64,000 nt of DNA from Dehalococcoidia bacterium (GTDB lineage Bacteria > Chloroflexota > Dehalococcoidia > GIF9 > UBA5629), in contig JBAZEK010000003.1 in NCBI GenBank assembly GCA_041653995.1, positions 186,001-250,000 on the forward strand, written 5' to 3'. Made by a program: the position numbers and the translations under genes. Below, in pieces: positions 42,033 through 51,339 of the stretch (positions are counted from its first letter, which is position 1; each line of letters starts with the position of its first letter). Below the pieces are notes generated by a model. The model was given only the letters and a program-made list of their open reading frames with translations, ran no database searches and was not told the DNA's origin.

Positions 42033-42072
42033 TTCTATAGAATTTTGCATATTTCTATAGAATTCTATACCA
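42033..42072. promoter_or_regulatory. Tandem palindromes TTCTATAGAA, probable operator of the tetrapyrrole operon
   Basis: The perfect 10-bp palindrome TTCTATAGAA occurs at 42033-42042 and 42053-42062, 20 bp apart, with a third partial copy (TTCTATACCA) at 42063-42072. They sit 44-83 nt before the MerR-type regulator gene that leads the heme/siroheme operon. Same-face spacing suggests cooperative binding, most simply by that regulator. Confidence 0.65.
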
Positions 42073-42115
42073 TATATCTTCGGCCGGTTGAGCGCCTAGC
42101 AGATAAACTTTCACA

Positions 42116-42754
42116 ATGAGTAAAACAGACCTGATCGGTATAAGTGAAGCCAGCCAGATACTCGGGGTCAACGAAGCCACGCTGCGCCAGTGGACTGACG
42201 AGGGCAAGCTCAGCGCGTTCGTGACGCCGGGCGGACACAGGCGCTACTCGAAATCGGACCTGCGAAAGCTCACCCGCTCCGGCCAGAAAGTGCTGGGCAT
42301 CAGAGACCTTGTGAACGAGTTGGAAGATACCACGCCCCGTCACAGGGAGATTGCGCGCGGCTTCTTCGACAGGTCTCCTCAAGCTGTGAAACCTTGCGAG
42401 GAGCATCAGCGTCAACTGGCCGAACTGGGCCGCCATTTGCTCAACCTGACAGCCAGATATGTCAGCGAGCCCGCCAGAAGGGAGGAATCTCTGTCTGCTG
42501 CCCGCGATACGGGCAGGGGCTTCGGCCGCCTGCTGGCCGAGATGGGGATGCCGCTGACCGAGGCGACGGAGGCTTTCCTTATGCACCGTGAGCTGATCAT
42601 GCAGGCGTCAGCCAGCCTCGCAGGAAAGCGCGAGGCCCGTGGCGGGCGCATCGCAGGTGCCATACCGCTTGCCAACCGCTTGATCGATGTAACTCTCGTT
42701 GCCATGATAGACGAACACCAGAAGTATACAGGCAGTGGAGCAAGACAGGCATGA
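42116..42754 (+). CDS. MerR-type HTH regulator of the tetrapyrrole operon
   Basis: A 212-residue protein. Residues 5-55 form a MerR-like winged helix (IGISEASQILGVNEATLRQW, TPGGHRRYSKSDL). The C-terminal part (about 75-205) is helical and resembles the RsbRD/PucR-linked regulatory domain in other regulators; it contains one Cys (VKPCEEH) and several His. It may sense heme, siroheme or redox state, but no ligand site can be named. Its stop overlaps the ahbC start (ATGA), and a tandem-palindrome operator lies just upstream. Confidence 0.82.
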   Translation: MSKTDLIGISEASQILGVNEATLRQWTDEGKLSAFVTPGGHRRYSKSDLRKLTRSGQKVLGIRDLVNELEDTTPRHREIARGFFDRSPQAVKPCEEHQRQLAELGRHLLNLTARYVSEPARREESLSAARDTGRGFGRLLAEMGMPLTEATEAFLMHRELIMQASASLAGKREARGGRIAGAIPLANRLIDVTLVAMIDEHQKYTGSGARQA

Positions 42755-43920
42755 TATCGATATCCCGCCTGCTCTGCGGCACAGTAAGCCCCGGTGACAG
42801 CCTTCGCTATCGGGACTCCCAACAGGCTCAGAAGGTCGCAGATACCGGACCGGTGGTGGTGTGGAATTGCACCCGTCAGTGCAACCTCCACTGTATCCAC
42901 TGCTATGCCGGCTCCAGCAGCCAGGCAGAGACACCCTCCATGAACACGAAGCAGGGCATGCAGTTCATCGATGATCTCGCTGAATTCAACGTCCCGGTCA
43001 TCCTCTTCTCGGGCGGTGAACCCCTGCTGAGAGACGATCTTTTCGACCTGGCGGGGTACGCGGCAAGACGGGGCCTGCGCATAGCCCTATCCACCAACGG
43101 CACACTGATAGATGCCCAGACCGCGGACAAGATCAGGGAGACAGGTTTCGCAGAGGTAGGCATCAGCCTAGACGGCACAAGCTCAACCAACGACCGTTTC
43201 CGCGGCAGGGACGGCGCCTACCGGCAGGCCCTCGAAGGCATCCGCGCATGCGTGGCCAGGGGCATCAGGGTGTCCCTCAGGCTGACCATTACTAAATACA
43301 ACCATACCGAAATACCTGACATGTTCTCGCTGATAGAACAGGAGAACATTAACCGTGTCTGTTTCTATCACCTGGCATACTCCGGAAGGGGTGACAGCCT
43401 GCGTGAACAGGACCTCACGCATTCCGAAAAGCGCAGGGTTCTGGATATGATCTGTGACCGTACACTCGAGATGCACAGGCGCGGACACCCCAGGGAGGTA
43501 CTAACGGTGGGCAACCATGCGGACGGGGTATACCTGTACCTGAGGGCGCAAGAGCAAGGACACGAAGGCGCCGGACGAATACGGGAGCTGCTCAAAATGA
43601 ACGGGGGCAACAACTCGGGGATAAGAATAGGGGCCGTGGACGATAAAGGAGACGTCCACCCGGACCAGTTCTGGCAGAGCTATTCGCCAGGCAACGTTTT
43701 AGAGCGTAAGTTCGGCGACATCTGGATGGACATGTCCCAGCCCGTGATGAAGGGCCTGAAAAACCGCAAGCATCTGCTTAAAGGGCGCTGTGCCCGCTGC
43801 GCGCATCTCGACCTGTGCAACGGCAACCTCCGCGTACGAGCTGAGGCCGTGCACGGAGACATGTGGGCCGAAGACCCGGCCTGTTACCTCAGCGACAGGG
43901 AGATCGGTTTAACGAAATGA
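42751..43920 (+). CDS. ahbC: AhbC, 12,18-didecarboxysiroheme deacetylase
   Basis: A 389-residue radical SAM/SPASM enzyme. The cluster motif is CTRQCNLHCIHC, followed by LFSGGEPLLRDD. The C-terminal auxiliary-cluster cysteines are in GRCARCAHLDLC and DPACYLSD. It removes the acetate side chains of didecarboxysiroheme to give Fe-coproporphyrin III. The starting MISISRLLCGT and the pairing with ahbD and ahbAB favour AhbC over NirJ; no nir genes are present. Confidence 0.9.
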   Translation: MISISRLLCGTVSPGDSLRYRDSQQAQKVADTGPVVVWNCTRQCNLHCIHCYAGSSSQAETPSMNTKQGMQFIDDLAEFNVPVILFSGGEPLLRDDLFDLAGYAARRGLRIALSTNGTLIDAQTADKIRETGFAEVGISLDGTSSTNDRFRGRDGAYRQALEGIRACVARGIRVSLRLTITKYNHTEIPDMFSLIEQENINRVCFYHLAYSGRGDSLREQDLTHSEKRRVLDMICDRTLEMHRRGHPREVLTVGNHADGVYLYLRAQEQGHEGAGRIRELLKMNGGNNSGIRIGAVDDKGDVHPDQFWQSYSPGNVLERKFGDIWMDMSQPVMKGLKNRKHLLKGRCARCAHLDLCNGNLRVRAEAVHGDMWAEDPACYLSDREIGLTK

Positions 43921-45017
43921 GCGCCGACCCGTCACATTCAAGCTTGATTGAACCGCAGTTGCAGCTCGTGGCATGGGAGATCACACGTTCGTGCAACCTG
44001 CACTGCGCACACTGCCGAGCCTCTTCCTCCTCAGAGGAATACAGTGGCGAGCTTTCCAGCGAAGAAGCGCTCCATCTGGTAGATCAGATCAGGGAAGCCG
44101 GCAACCCAATCATCATACTCACCGGCGGTGAGCCGCTGATGCGCACGGACGTGTATTCCATAGCCGAATATGCAAAGAGCAAGGGCCTGCGCGTGGTCAT
44201 GGGCAGCAACGGGACGCTGGTCACACCTCAGGTCGCAGCCCGTCTGAAAGCCTCGGGGCTCTCGCGCGTCTCGGTCAGCCTGGATTTCCCCACAGCGGAG
44301 AAGCAGGACAAATTCCGCGGGCAGCAGGGCGCATTTGAGGCGGCCCTGTCCGGCATCCGCAGCATTCGCAAGTCGGGCATTGAGGTGCAGATCAACTGCA
44401 CCCTGACCAGGCTGAACATCGCCTGTCTGAACGATCTGCTATCCCTGGCGCTGCATGAGGGGGCGGTAGCCTTCCACCCCTTTTTCCTGGTGCCCACAGG
44501 CAGGGGCAAGGGTCTGAGTGACGTTGAACTGAGCGCCGGGGAATACGAGAGCGCTTTAAACTGGATATACGACAAGCAGCTTGAGCTGGGGGATAAAATA
44601 TTCTTCAAACCGACCGACGCGCCGCATTACCTGCGCATATTGAGCCAACGCGGCGCTTCGCCTGCAACAGGCCGTCATCACGGCGGTGCGGATTCGGTCA
44701 GCCGCGGATGTATGGCCGGCAGCGGATTCTGCTTTATATCTCACACAGGCCGTGTGCAGGGATGCGGCTACCTGGATCTCGAGGCCGGCAATATCAGGAA
44801 CCAGCCGTTCGGCGATATATGGCGCGATTCCCCTCTGTTCAAACAGCTGCGCGACCTCAGCGCCATCAAGGGTAAATGCGGGGCCTGCGAATATAAGCGG
44901 ATCTGCGGCGGCTGCCGGGCCCGCGCCCTTGAGACCACGGGCGATCATCTGGAGTCCGAGCCGTATTGCATATATCAGCCGCGCAGCGCAACAGGAGAAC
45001 GCGTAAATGCCGAATAG
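43917..45017 (+). CDS. ahbD: AhbD, heme synthase (Fe-coproporphyrin III decarboxylase)
   Basis: A 366-residue radical SAM/SPASM enzyme: ITRSCNLHCAHCRA, then ILTGGEPLMR. Auxiliary cysteines occur in GCMAGSGFCFISHTG, VQGCGYL, and KCGACEYKRICGGCRAR. It decarboxylates two propionates of Fe-coproporphyrin III to give heme b, the last step of the siroheme-dependent route. The ATG at 43917 overlaps the ahbC stop. Its 3' end overlaps ahbAB by 11 nt. Confidence 0.92.
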   Translation: MSADPSHSSLIEPQLQLVAWEITRSCNLHCAHCRASSSSEEYSGELSSEEALHLVDQIREAGNPIIILTGGEPLMRTDVYSIAEYAKSKGLRVVMGSNGTLVTPQVAARLKASGLSRVSVSLDFPTAEKQDKFRGQQGAFEAALSGIRSIRKSGIEVQINCTLTRLNIACLNDLLSLALHEGAVAFHPFFLVPTGRGKGLSDVELSAGEYESALNWIYDKQLELGDKIFFKPTDAPHYLRILSQRGASPATGRHHGGADSVSRGCMAGSGFCFISHTGRVQGCGYLDLEAGNIRNQPFGDIWRDSPLFKQLRDLSAIKGKCGACEYKRICGGCRARALETTGDHLESEPYCIYQPRSATGERVNAE

Positions 45018-45993
45018 CGCGCGCGTAACTGCCGAGAACAGGCTGCTCGGTATGCTCCAATCGGGCTTCCCCCTGTCCAGGGAACCGTACAACGAGATGG
45101 GCGTCAAACTCGGCATGAGCGGCGATGATGTGATCACAAGAATAGTCAATTTGAAGAAGAAGGGCATCGTACGCCAGATCAGCCCGGTGCTGGATGCCAG
45201 AAAACTGGGTTTCCAGAGCACTCTGATCGCAATGAAGGTCGATGGATCCCGCATTAGAAGCGCTGAAAAATATCTTGTCGCCCACCCCGGCATCAGCCAC
45301 GGATACGAGAGAGAGCATGAATTCAATATCTGGGTGACCCTGTCCGTGCCTCCGGGCATGGATTTGCAGGCAGAGGTAATGAACATCTCCGCCGGTTCCC
45401 ATGCGCAGGCGATAATCGCCCTGCCCGCCGTCAAGGTATTCAAGCTAAGAACTAATTTCAGCCATATCGAAGATACCTCAGAGGAAGAGGATACTCTGAG
45501 CGGGAACGGACTGCCCGGCAGGGCCCGATTATTAAAGGCTGACAAACAGATCATCAATGGCCTTCAGCATGACCTGCCGCTGAGCGCCGACCCTTTTACC
45601 CCGCTGGCGCACAGCATGGGAATGGACGTTGATGAAATGCTCTCGCACAGCCGCGCGCTGCTGCGCCGCGGCGTCATCAGGCGATACGGCGCTTCCATCA
45701 ACCACCGCATGGCCGGATACAGGGCCAACGCCATGACGTGCTGGAAAGCCCCCTCCGGCAGGGTGGATGAGTTGGGACGCCTGCTGGCTTCCAACGGGCA
45801 TGTCAGCCATTGCTATGAGAGGACGACTATTGATCCCTGGCGTTATAACCTGTTCGCCATGGTGCACAGCCGTGACAGGGCAACCTGCCTGCAAACAATC
45901 GAAAAGATGACGTACAGAACAGGGCTGACAGATTACGCCGTGTTGTTCAGCATAAAGGAATTTAAAAAAACCAGAATACTGTACAGGGTTTAA
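45007..45993 (+). CDS. ahbAB: AhbA-AhbB fusion, siroheme decarboxylase
   Basis: A 328-residue protein made of two tandem Lrp/AsnC-like units of about 160 residues each: first RLLGMLQSGFPLSREPY, IVRQISPVLDARKLG, HEFNIWVTL; second INGLQHDLPLSADPF, VIRRYGASINHRMAG, YNLFAMVHS. In most organisms AhbA and AhbB are separate genes; here they form one chain, like the fused NirDL. It decarboxylates siroheme at C12 and C18, the committed step from siroheme to heme. Confidence 0.92.
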   Translation: MPNSARVTAENRLLGMLQSGFPLSREPYNEMGVKLGMSGDDVITRIVNLKKKGIVRQISPVLDARKLGFQSTLIAMKVDGSRIRSAEKYLVAHPGISHGYEREHEFNIWVTLSVPPGMDLQAEVMNISAGSHAQAIIALPAVKVFKLRTNFSHIEDTSEEEDTLSGNGLPGRARLLKADKQIINGLQHDLPLSADPFTPLAHSMGMDVDEMLSHSRALLRRGVIRRYGASINHRMAGYRANAMTCWKAPSGRVDELGRLLASNGHVSHCYERTTIDPWRYNLFAMVHSRDRATCLQTIEKMTYRTGLTDYAVLFSIKEFKKTRILYRV

Positions 45994-46000
45994 ATAAACG

Positions 46001-46639
46001 ATGGCGATATATTATCCGGTCTATCTCAACCTGCAGGGCAGGAAATGCCTTATCGCAGGCGGGGGTCAGGTCGCCTTGCGCAAGGCTGCCGCGCTGCTGG
46101 AACACGGCGCCGAGATCACCGTCATCAGCCCCCGGATATGCGCCGGTCTGCGCAAGCTTGAGAGCGAAGGTATGATAAAAGCCGTAAACAGATACTATCG
46201 CGCAGGCGATATGAAAGGCGTATCCATCGCCATCGTCGCCACCAGCAATCGCAAAATAAACCGCAGCGCTGCTGAGGAAGCTAAAAAACGCAGAGTGCCG
46301 GTCAATGTGGTGGATGATCCCATGCTGTCGGATTTCATCGTCCCCTCCATCCTGCGCAGGGGCGATCTCTCGATCGCTGTCTCGACCTCCGCCAAAAGCC
46401 CCGCGCTGGCGCGCAAGATCCGCAGCAGGCTGGAAGGCGCATTCGGCAGTGAATATGCGTCCCTGGTCACTTTAATCGAGAAGGTCCGCCGCCGCGTCAA
46501 AAAACAGGGACTGAAAGTGAGCAGCAGCGACTGGCAACGGACCATCGATATCGACTCAATGATCGCGCTCATCAGGGAAGGACGCGTCGAAGAGGCGGAG
46601 CAAGATTTGATAGAGAAGCTCAGGAAATGCGCAAAATGA
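46001..46639 (+). CDS. Precorrin-2 dehydrogenase / sirohydrochlorin ferrochelatase
   Basis: A 212-residue SirC/Met8/CysG-N-terminal-type protein. It opens YYPVYLNLQGRKCLIAGGGQVALRKAAALLEHGA, the NAD-binding signature, and has VNVVDDPMLSDFIVPSILRRGDLSIAVSTSAKSP, which is strongly conserved. It oxidises precorrin-2 to sirohydrochlorin and may also insert iron. Whether it does both, like Met8, or only the dehydrogenation, like SirC, cannot be decided here. It lies 7 nt after ahbAB. Confidence 0.92.
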   Translation: MAIYYPVYLNLQGRKCLIAGGGQVALRKAAALLEHGAEITVISPRICAGLRKLESEGMIKAVNRYYRAGDMKGVSIAIVATSNRKINRSAAEEAKKRRVPVNVVDDPMLSDFIVPSILRRGDLSIAVSTSAKSPALARKIRSRLEGAFGSEYASLVTLIEKVRRRVKKQGLKVSSSDWQRTIDIDSMIALIREGRVEEAEQDLIEKLRKCAK

Positions 46640-46660
46640 TTTCACAGACGGAAGATACCC

Positions 46661-47917
46661 ATGCATGTTAGCCTGGCCGGCATAAACCACCGCACGGCGC
46701 CCGTCGAGGTGCGCGAAAAGGCTGCCATCGGCCCGGACGACCTGCCTGCATATCGTCATCTTCTGCGGCGCAATTTACAGCACGGCGTCATCCTTTCAAC
46801 ATGCAACCGCACGGAGGTGTATGCCACGGGCAGCCAAGTTGGAGACCTTGAGCAGGCCTGCGTCGATTTCCTGGGCAAAAGCATGGGCCTGACGGAGAGC
46901 ACTGCCCCCTATCTCTACGTTATGAGCGACCGGGTCGCGCTGGAACACCTTCTCAACGTGTCCTGCGGCCTGGATTCAATGGTTATCGGCGAATACGAGG
47001 TGCTGGGCCAGGTTGGGCAGGCGCTGATAGAGGCAGAGAAATCGGGCACGATTAACCTGCCCCTGCGGCATATCTTCGAGAGCGCTATAAGCACCGGCAG
47101 GCGAGCCCGCAACGAGACGTGCATCAGCCGAAATCCGCTGTCCATCAGTTCAATAGCGGTCAACAAAGCCCTGGATATCGTGGATGATATCGGCAGATGT
47201 AAGATCGTTATCATAGGGGCGGGCGAAGCAGGCAGGCTGGCCCTGAGGGTGGCCAGCAGCAGGGGGGCCGCGGATATTGCGGTCGTCAGCAGAACGCTGG
47301 AGCGCGCAGTACGGATAACAGGCACTTGCGGCGGACGTCCTGTCGGCCCGGGTAAGCTGGCGGTGGAGATGCGTAGCGCCGACATCGTTATCGCCTGCGC
47401 GGCATCGCCCCACCCGGTGCTTCGTCACAGGCAGGTGAGCGACGTTATGAGCGAAAGGCCGCAACTACCCCTGATCATCATAGATATCGCACTGCCGCGC
47501 AACGTCGAGCCGGATGTCGGCAGCATCGACAACGTGCATCTCCACAATATAGCCGACCTTACCGAGCTGGCGGACAACCATCGCCAGGAGAGGGAATCGG
47601 AGGTGGCAGCCGTCAAGGGGATCATAGCCGAAGAAATGGAAATACTCATGAAATGGTGGCAGGCATACAGCACCCGACCGGTTATAAAGTCCCTGATGGG
47701 CAGGGCCGAGAAGATCCGTGCGGCACAATACCATAATTTCATGAAAAAAATGGCGTCTCTGACGGAGGAAGAGAAACTGCACGTCGACCTGCTCACCAGG
47801 TCGATCGTGGACAAGATATTGAGGGACCCCATAATGTATCTCAAAGAAGGCGGGAGCGCGGAACGGATAGATATAATCAACCGTCTTTTTGGACTGAACG
47901 ATGGAAAGGACCTGTGA
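46661..47917 (+). CDS. hemA: Glutamyl-tRNA reductase
   Basis: A 418-residue HemA. The catalytic Cys lies in VILSTCNRTEVYATG. The conserved substrate-binding GLDSMVIGEYEVLGQVGQA, the NADPH motif IIGAGEAGRLA and the C-terminal dimerisation helices (EMEILMKWWQAYSTRPVI) are all present. It reduces glutamyl-tRNA to glutamate-1-semialdehyde and so commits carbon to tetrapyrroles by the C5 route. GTGA overlap couples it to hemC. Confidence 0.96.
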   Translation: MHVSLAGINHRTAPVEVREKAAIGPDDLPAYRHLLRRNLQHGVILSTCNRTEVYATGSQVGDLEQACVDFLGKSMGLTESTAPYLYVMSDRVALEHLLNVSCGLDSMVIGEYEVLGQVGQALIEAEKSGTINLPLRHIFESAISTGRRARNETCISRNPLSISSIAVNKALDIVDDIGRCKIVIIGAGEAGRLALRVASSRGAADIAVVSRTLERAVRITGTCGGRPVGPGKLAVEMRSADIVIACAASPHPVLRHRQVSDVMSERPQLPLIIIDIALPRNVEPDVGSIDNVHLHNIADLTELADNHRQERESEVAAVKGIIAEEMEILMKWWQAYSTRPVIKSLMGRAEKIRAAQYHNFMKKMASLTEEEKLHVDLLTRSIVDKILRDPIMYLKEGGSAERIDIINRLFGLNDGKDL

Positions 47918-48834
47918 ATAATAAGATTGTAATCGGCTCCCGGGGAAGCAGACTGGCCATGATCCAGGCGGAGTCGGTGGCGCGCGACCTCAGGCAGGCC
48001 CGGCCCGGGCTCGATATCGAGATAATCAAGATCGTAACGGAGGGCGACCGCAACCGTAGCGTGAGCATCGACCTGGCCGGCGACACAGGCATCTTCGTCA
48101 AGGCGCTGGAGGAAGCCCTGTTGAACCGCAGCATAGATATTGCAGTGCACAGCCTCAAGGATCTGCCGACCGTTCTGCCGCAGCAACTGCACCTGGCCGC
48201 TGTGACGGAGCGACTGGACCCTCGCGACGCGCTGGTCGCCTGTTCCCCGCTGGCTGATCTGAATTCCGGCTCGAAGATAGGTACCGGAAGCCTGCGCCGC
48301 GCGGTGCAACTCAAACACCTCCGTCCGGACCTGGAGGTCTGCAGTATCCGCGGCAACGTGGACAGCCGACTGCGCCGTGTGAGCTCCGGACAACTGGAGG
48401 GTATAATAGTCGCCGCAGCAGCGCTGCTCAGGCTCGGCTGGAGTGATAAAATAACCGGGTACCTTCCCCTGGAATTCTTTCTGCCTGCTGTGGGTCAGGG
48501 CGCACTGGCTGTAGAAGCCAGGGAGGGCGACGGCAGAGTAGAGGAGATCCTCGGAACGATCAACCATGTGCCCACGTGGCAAGCCATAACCGCGGAACGG
48601 GCATTCCTGCATGCGGTGGAGGGAGGCTGTCGCGCGCCCATAGCAGCCCTGGCCTCGGCACATGCTGATATTTTGGAGATTCAGGCTATGGTGTCGGACA
48701 GGGAAGGGGAAATAATAATGAAAGACTCATATCGGGGTCTGGCAGATACGCCGCAGGAAGCCGGCGAAAAGCTTGCGCTCAGGATGCTGAAGGCGGGCGC
48801 CGCCAGCCTGATAAAGGATGCGAGATGCCGCTGA
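47914..48834 (+). CDS. hemC: Porphobilinogen deaminase (hydroxymethylbilane synthase)
   Basis: A 306-residue HemC with KIVIGSRGSRLAMIQAE at the N terminus, HSLKDLPTVLP, and GTGSLRRAVQLKHLRPDL. The dipyrromethane cofactor Cys is in EGGCRAPIAALA. It joins four porphobilinogens into hydroxymethylbilane. The start is GTG within the hemA stop. The 3' end overlaps the next gene by 10 nt. Confidence 0.96.
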   Translation: MNNKIVIGSRGSRLAMIQAESVARDLRQARPGLDIEIIKIVTEGDRNRSVSIDLAGDTGIFVKALEEALLNRSIDIAVHSLKDLPTVLPQQLHLAAVTERLDPRDALVACSPLADLNSGSKIGTGSLRRAVQLKHLRPDLEVCSIRGNVDSRLRRVSSGQLEGIIVAAAALLRLGWSDKITGYLPLEFFLPAVGQGALAVEAREGDGRVEEILGTINHVPTWQAITAERAFLHAVEGGCRAPIAALASAHADILEIQAMVSDREGEIIMKDSYRGLADTPQEAGEKLALRMLKAGAASLIKDARCR

Positions 48835-50351
48835 AGAAAGGGAAGGTCTATCTGGTCGGCGCAGGCCCGGGCGATCCCGGCCTGTTCACCCTCAAGGGCG
48901 TTGAGTGCCTTACCGCGGCGGACGTGGTCGTCCATGATCACCTGATCAGCAACTTTATCCTCGATCATGCGCCGGCAGCAGCCGAAAAAATTTATGTCGG
49001 CAAGATAGGCGGGAGCCACCATGTCGAGCAGGATGAGATCAATCAGCTCCTGATCAGCCTGGCCCGCCACGGAAAGACGGTGGTGCGTCTCAAGGGCGGC
49101 GACCCTTACATCCTGGGCAGGGGAGGCGAAGAGGCCGTCTCATTGAGGGACGCAGGTATCCCCTACGAAGTCGTGCCCGGCATCACCTCTGCCGTGGCTG
49201 TGCCGGCCTATGCCGGAATCCCGGTTACGCAGCGAGGGCTTTCATCCTCATTGACCATACTCACGGGCCATGAGGACCCCACCAAGCGAGGTTCCCATAT
49301 CCGCTGGGATATGCTGGCCAGGTCCGGCAGCACACTGGTCATCCTGATGGGCATGCAAAACCTGCGCTCCATCACGAGACTTCTTTTAAAACACGGAATG
49401 AAAGCGGGCACCCCGGTGGCGGTCATCAGAGACGGCACATTGCCGACACAATTCACGATCACAGGCACATTGAAAAATATCGCTCAAAAAGCGGCAGCGT
49501 CCGGTATGACAGCCCCGGCCGTTATCGTCATCGGCCGCGTGGTGGAGGTGCGCCGGGACCTTCGCTGGTTCGAGGTCTTCCCCCTTTTCGGCAAACGTGT
49601 GCTGGTCACGCGCGCGGGCAGCCAGGCCGGAGGCCTAGAGAAGCTGCTCCTCCGGCGCGGCGCACAGCCCGTGCGTTTCTCCTCTATCGAGATACGTCCC
49701 ATCCGAGCAAAGCAGCAACTGGACAAATGCATCTCGCATTTGAACGAATACGACTGGCTGGCATTCACCAGCGCCAACGGTGTCCATGCATTTTTCCATC
49801 GCATGAGTGAGATGCAGAAGGATACCCGTGCCCTGGCCGGCCTCAGGATAGGCTCCATCGGCACTATGACGGCGAGAGCGCTTAATACATACGGGATCAC
49901 GGCGGACTACATACCGGCAGTCCACACCGGCAAGGGTTTCCTCAAAGACCTGCGTAACGCGGATATCAAGGGAAAACGCTTCCTGCTGCCCCGCGCCGAC
50001 ATAGCCGACGATGAGATCACGGAGGGTCTGAGAAAGCTTGGTGCGCGGGTAGACGAGGTCGCAGTCTACCATACCGTCAGGCCACGAGGAAATCTATCAA
50101 GGCTGAAGGACCTGCTGTTGCCCGGCAAGCTGGACGTAATCACGTTTACCAGCTCATCGACCGTGACCAACCTGCTGGCAGGGTTGAGCGCTGAAGAGAT
50201 CAAACAGATCAAAGCTAAAATAGCCTGCATCGGCCCCAAGACTGCGGCGACAGCCGTAAAAGCGGGGCTGAAAGCGCATATACTCGCTAAAGAGCAGACT
50301 ATGGCGGGATTGATCGAAGCTGTGGAGGAATACTTCCACAAGGAGGCCTGA
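48825..50351 (+). CDS. cobA-hemD: Uroporphyrinogen-III C-methyltransferase / uroporphyrinogen-III synthase fusion
   Basis: A 508-residue fusion. Residues 1-250 are CobA/SUMT: KVYLVGAGPGDPGLFTLKG, VVRLKGGDPYILGRGGEE, VPGITSAVAVPAYAGIPVTQRG. Residues about 262-508 are HemD (FGKRVLVTRAGSQAGGL, WLAFTSANGVHAFF, IGPKTAATAVKAG). One chain therefore closes the tetrapyrrole ring and methylates it to precorrin-2, steering flux to siroheme, in line with the absence of a uroporphyrinogen decarboxylase here. Confidence 0.95.
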   Translation: MPLKKGKVYLVGAGPGDPGLFTLKGVECLTAADVVVHDHLISNFILDHAPAAAEKIYVGKIGGSHHVEQDEINQLLISLARHGKTVVRLKGGDPYILGRGGEEAVSLRDAGIPYEVVPGITSAVAVPAYAGIPVTQRGLSSSLTILTGHEDPTKRGSHIRWDMLARSGSTLVILMGMQNLRSITRLLLKHGMKAGTPVAVIRDGTLPTQFTITGTLKNIAQKAAASGMTAPAVIVIGRVVEVRRDLRWFEVFPLFGKRVLVTRAGSQAGGLEKLLLRRGAQPVRFSSIEIRPIRAKQQLDKCISHLNEYDWLAFTSANGVHAFFHRMSEMQKDTRALAGLRIGSIGTMTARALNTYGITADYIPAVHTGKGFLKDLRNADIKGKRFLLPRADIADDEITEGLRKLGARVDEVAVYHTVRPRGNLSRLKDLLLPGKLDVITFTSSSTVTNLLAGLSAEEIKQIKAKIACIGPKTAATAVKAGLKAHILAKEQTMAGLIEAVEEYFHKEA

Positions 50352-51335
50352 ATGCCAGTATTTCCGGAATTACGTATGCGCCGACTGAGAAAAAGCCCCG
50401 CGCTAAGATCGCTGGTGAGGGAAACCCAGCTGGATTGCGGCGACTTTGTCTTCCCCCTTTTTATCGTGGAAGGCAAGGGCATAAAGAGCGAGATTGATGC
50501 CATGCCCGGCATCTTCCATTTCTCCGTGGATAAGCTTGCCGCCGAGATCGATGAACTGGTTCGGCTTAAAGTGCCCGCCGTGCTGCTCTTCGGTGTGGTG
50601 AACAAGAAGGACGAGAGAGGCTCGGCCGCCCTCGATCCCGAGGGTGTTGTCCAGCAGGCCGTGCGGGCTATAAAGAGAACCGCTCCGCAGATGATAGTGA
50701 TCACCGATGTCTGCCTGTGTGAGTACACCGACCACGGCCACTGCGGGGTGATCGTCAAAGGCGATGTCGATAACGACAAAACGCTGCCTCTTCTGGCCGA
50801 CATGGCCCTCTCCCATGCCTCATCCGGCGCGGACATGGTTGCGCCGTCAGACATGATGGACGGGCGGGTGATGCCTATTAGAAAAGCGCTGGATGGCAAC
50901 GGCTTCAGCCATATACCGATACTGTCATACGCAGCTAAATACGCCTCTGCCTTTTACGGGCCTTTCCGGGAGGCGGCCGGCTCGGCTCCCCAGTTCGGCG
51001 ACCGCAAGTCATATCAGATGGACCCTCCCAACGTGCGCGAGGCGCTCAGAGAGATCGAAGAGGACATCAACGAGGGCGCCGATATCGTCATGGTCAAACC
51101 GGCGCTGGCGTACCTGGACGTTATCCGCCGGGCGCGGGACAGTTTCAATTGCCCGCTGGCTGCATATAACGTGAGCGGCGAATATGCCATGGTCAAAGCC
51201 GCCGCATCGCGCGGCTGGATCGATGGGAAAAGGGTCACCCTGGAGATACTCGGTTCCATCAAAAGGGCCGGGGCGGATATCATTATCAGCTACCACGCCA
51301 GGGAAGCCGCCGCATGGCTTGCCGGGCAGGCTTAA
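50352..51335 (+). CDS. hemB: Porphobilinogen synthase (delta-aminolevulinate dehydratase)
   Basis: A 327-residue HemB. The zinc-type cysteine motif is DVCLCEYTDHGHCG. The two active-site lysines fall in SYAAKYASAFYGPFR and VMVKPALAYLD. It condenses two aminolevulinates to porphobilinogen. The ATG follows the upstream stop with no gap; hemL starts 4 nt after its own stop. Confidence 0.96.
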   Translation: MPVFPELRMRRLRKSPALRSLVRETQLDCGDFVFPLFIVEGKGIKSEIDAMPGIFHFSVDKLAAEIDELVRLKVPAVLLFGVVNKKDERGSAALDPEGVVQQAVRAIKRTAPQMIVITDVCLCEYTDHGHCGVIVKGDVDNDKTLPLLADMALSHASSGADMVAPSDMMDGRVMPIRKALDGNGFSHIPILSYAAKYASAFYGPFREAAGSAPQFGDRKSYQMDPPNVREALREIEEDINEGADIVMVKPALAYLDVIRRARDSFNCPLAAYNVSGEYAMVKAAASRGWIDGKRVTLEILGSIKRAGADIIISYHAREAAAWLAGQA

Positions 51336-51339
51336 TGCG

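Noticed and set aside
40859..42040. 393-residue plus-strand frame inside the MFS gene
   Set aside because: It is an out-of-frame reading of a high-GC membrane protein gene, very rich in Arg, His and Gly, and matches no family.
47425..48663. 412-residue minus-strand frame opposite hemA and hemC
   Set aside because: Both plus-strand genes are certain; the opposite frame has no recognisable domain.
50066..50899. Ser-rich minus-strand frame opposite cobA-hemD and hemB
   Set aside because: A shadow of two well-identified genes with no start signal.
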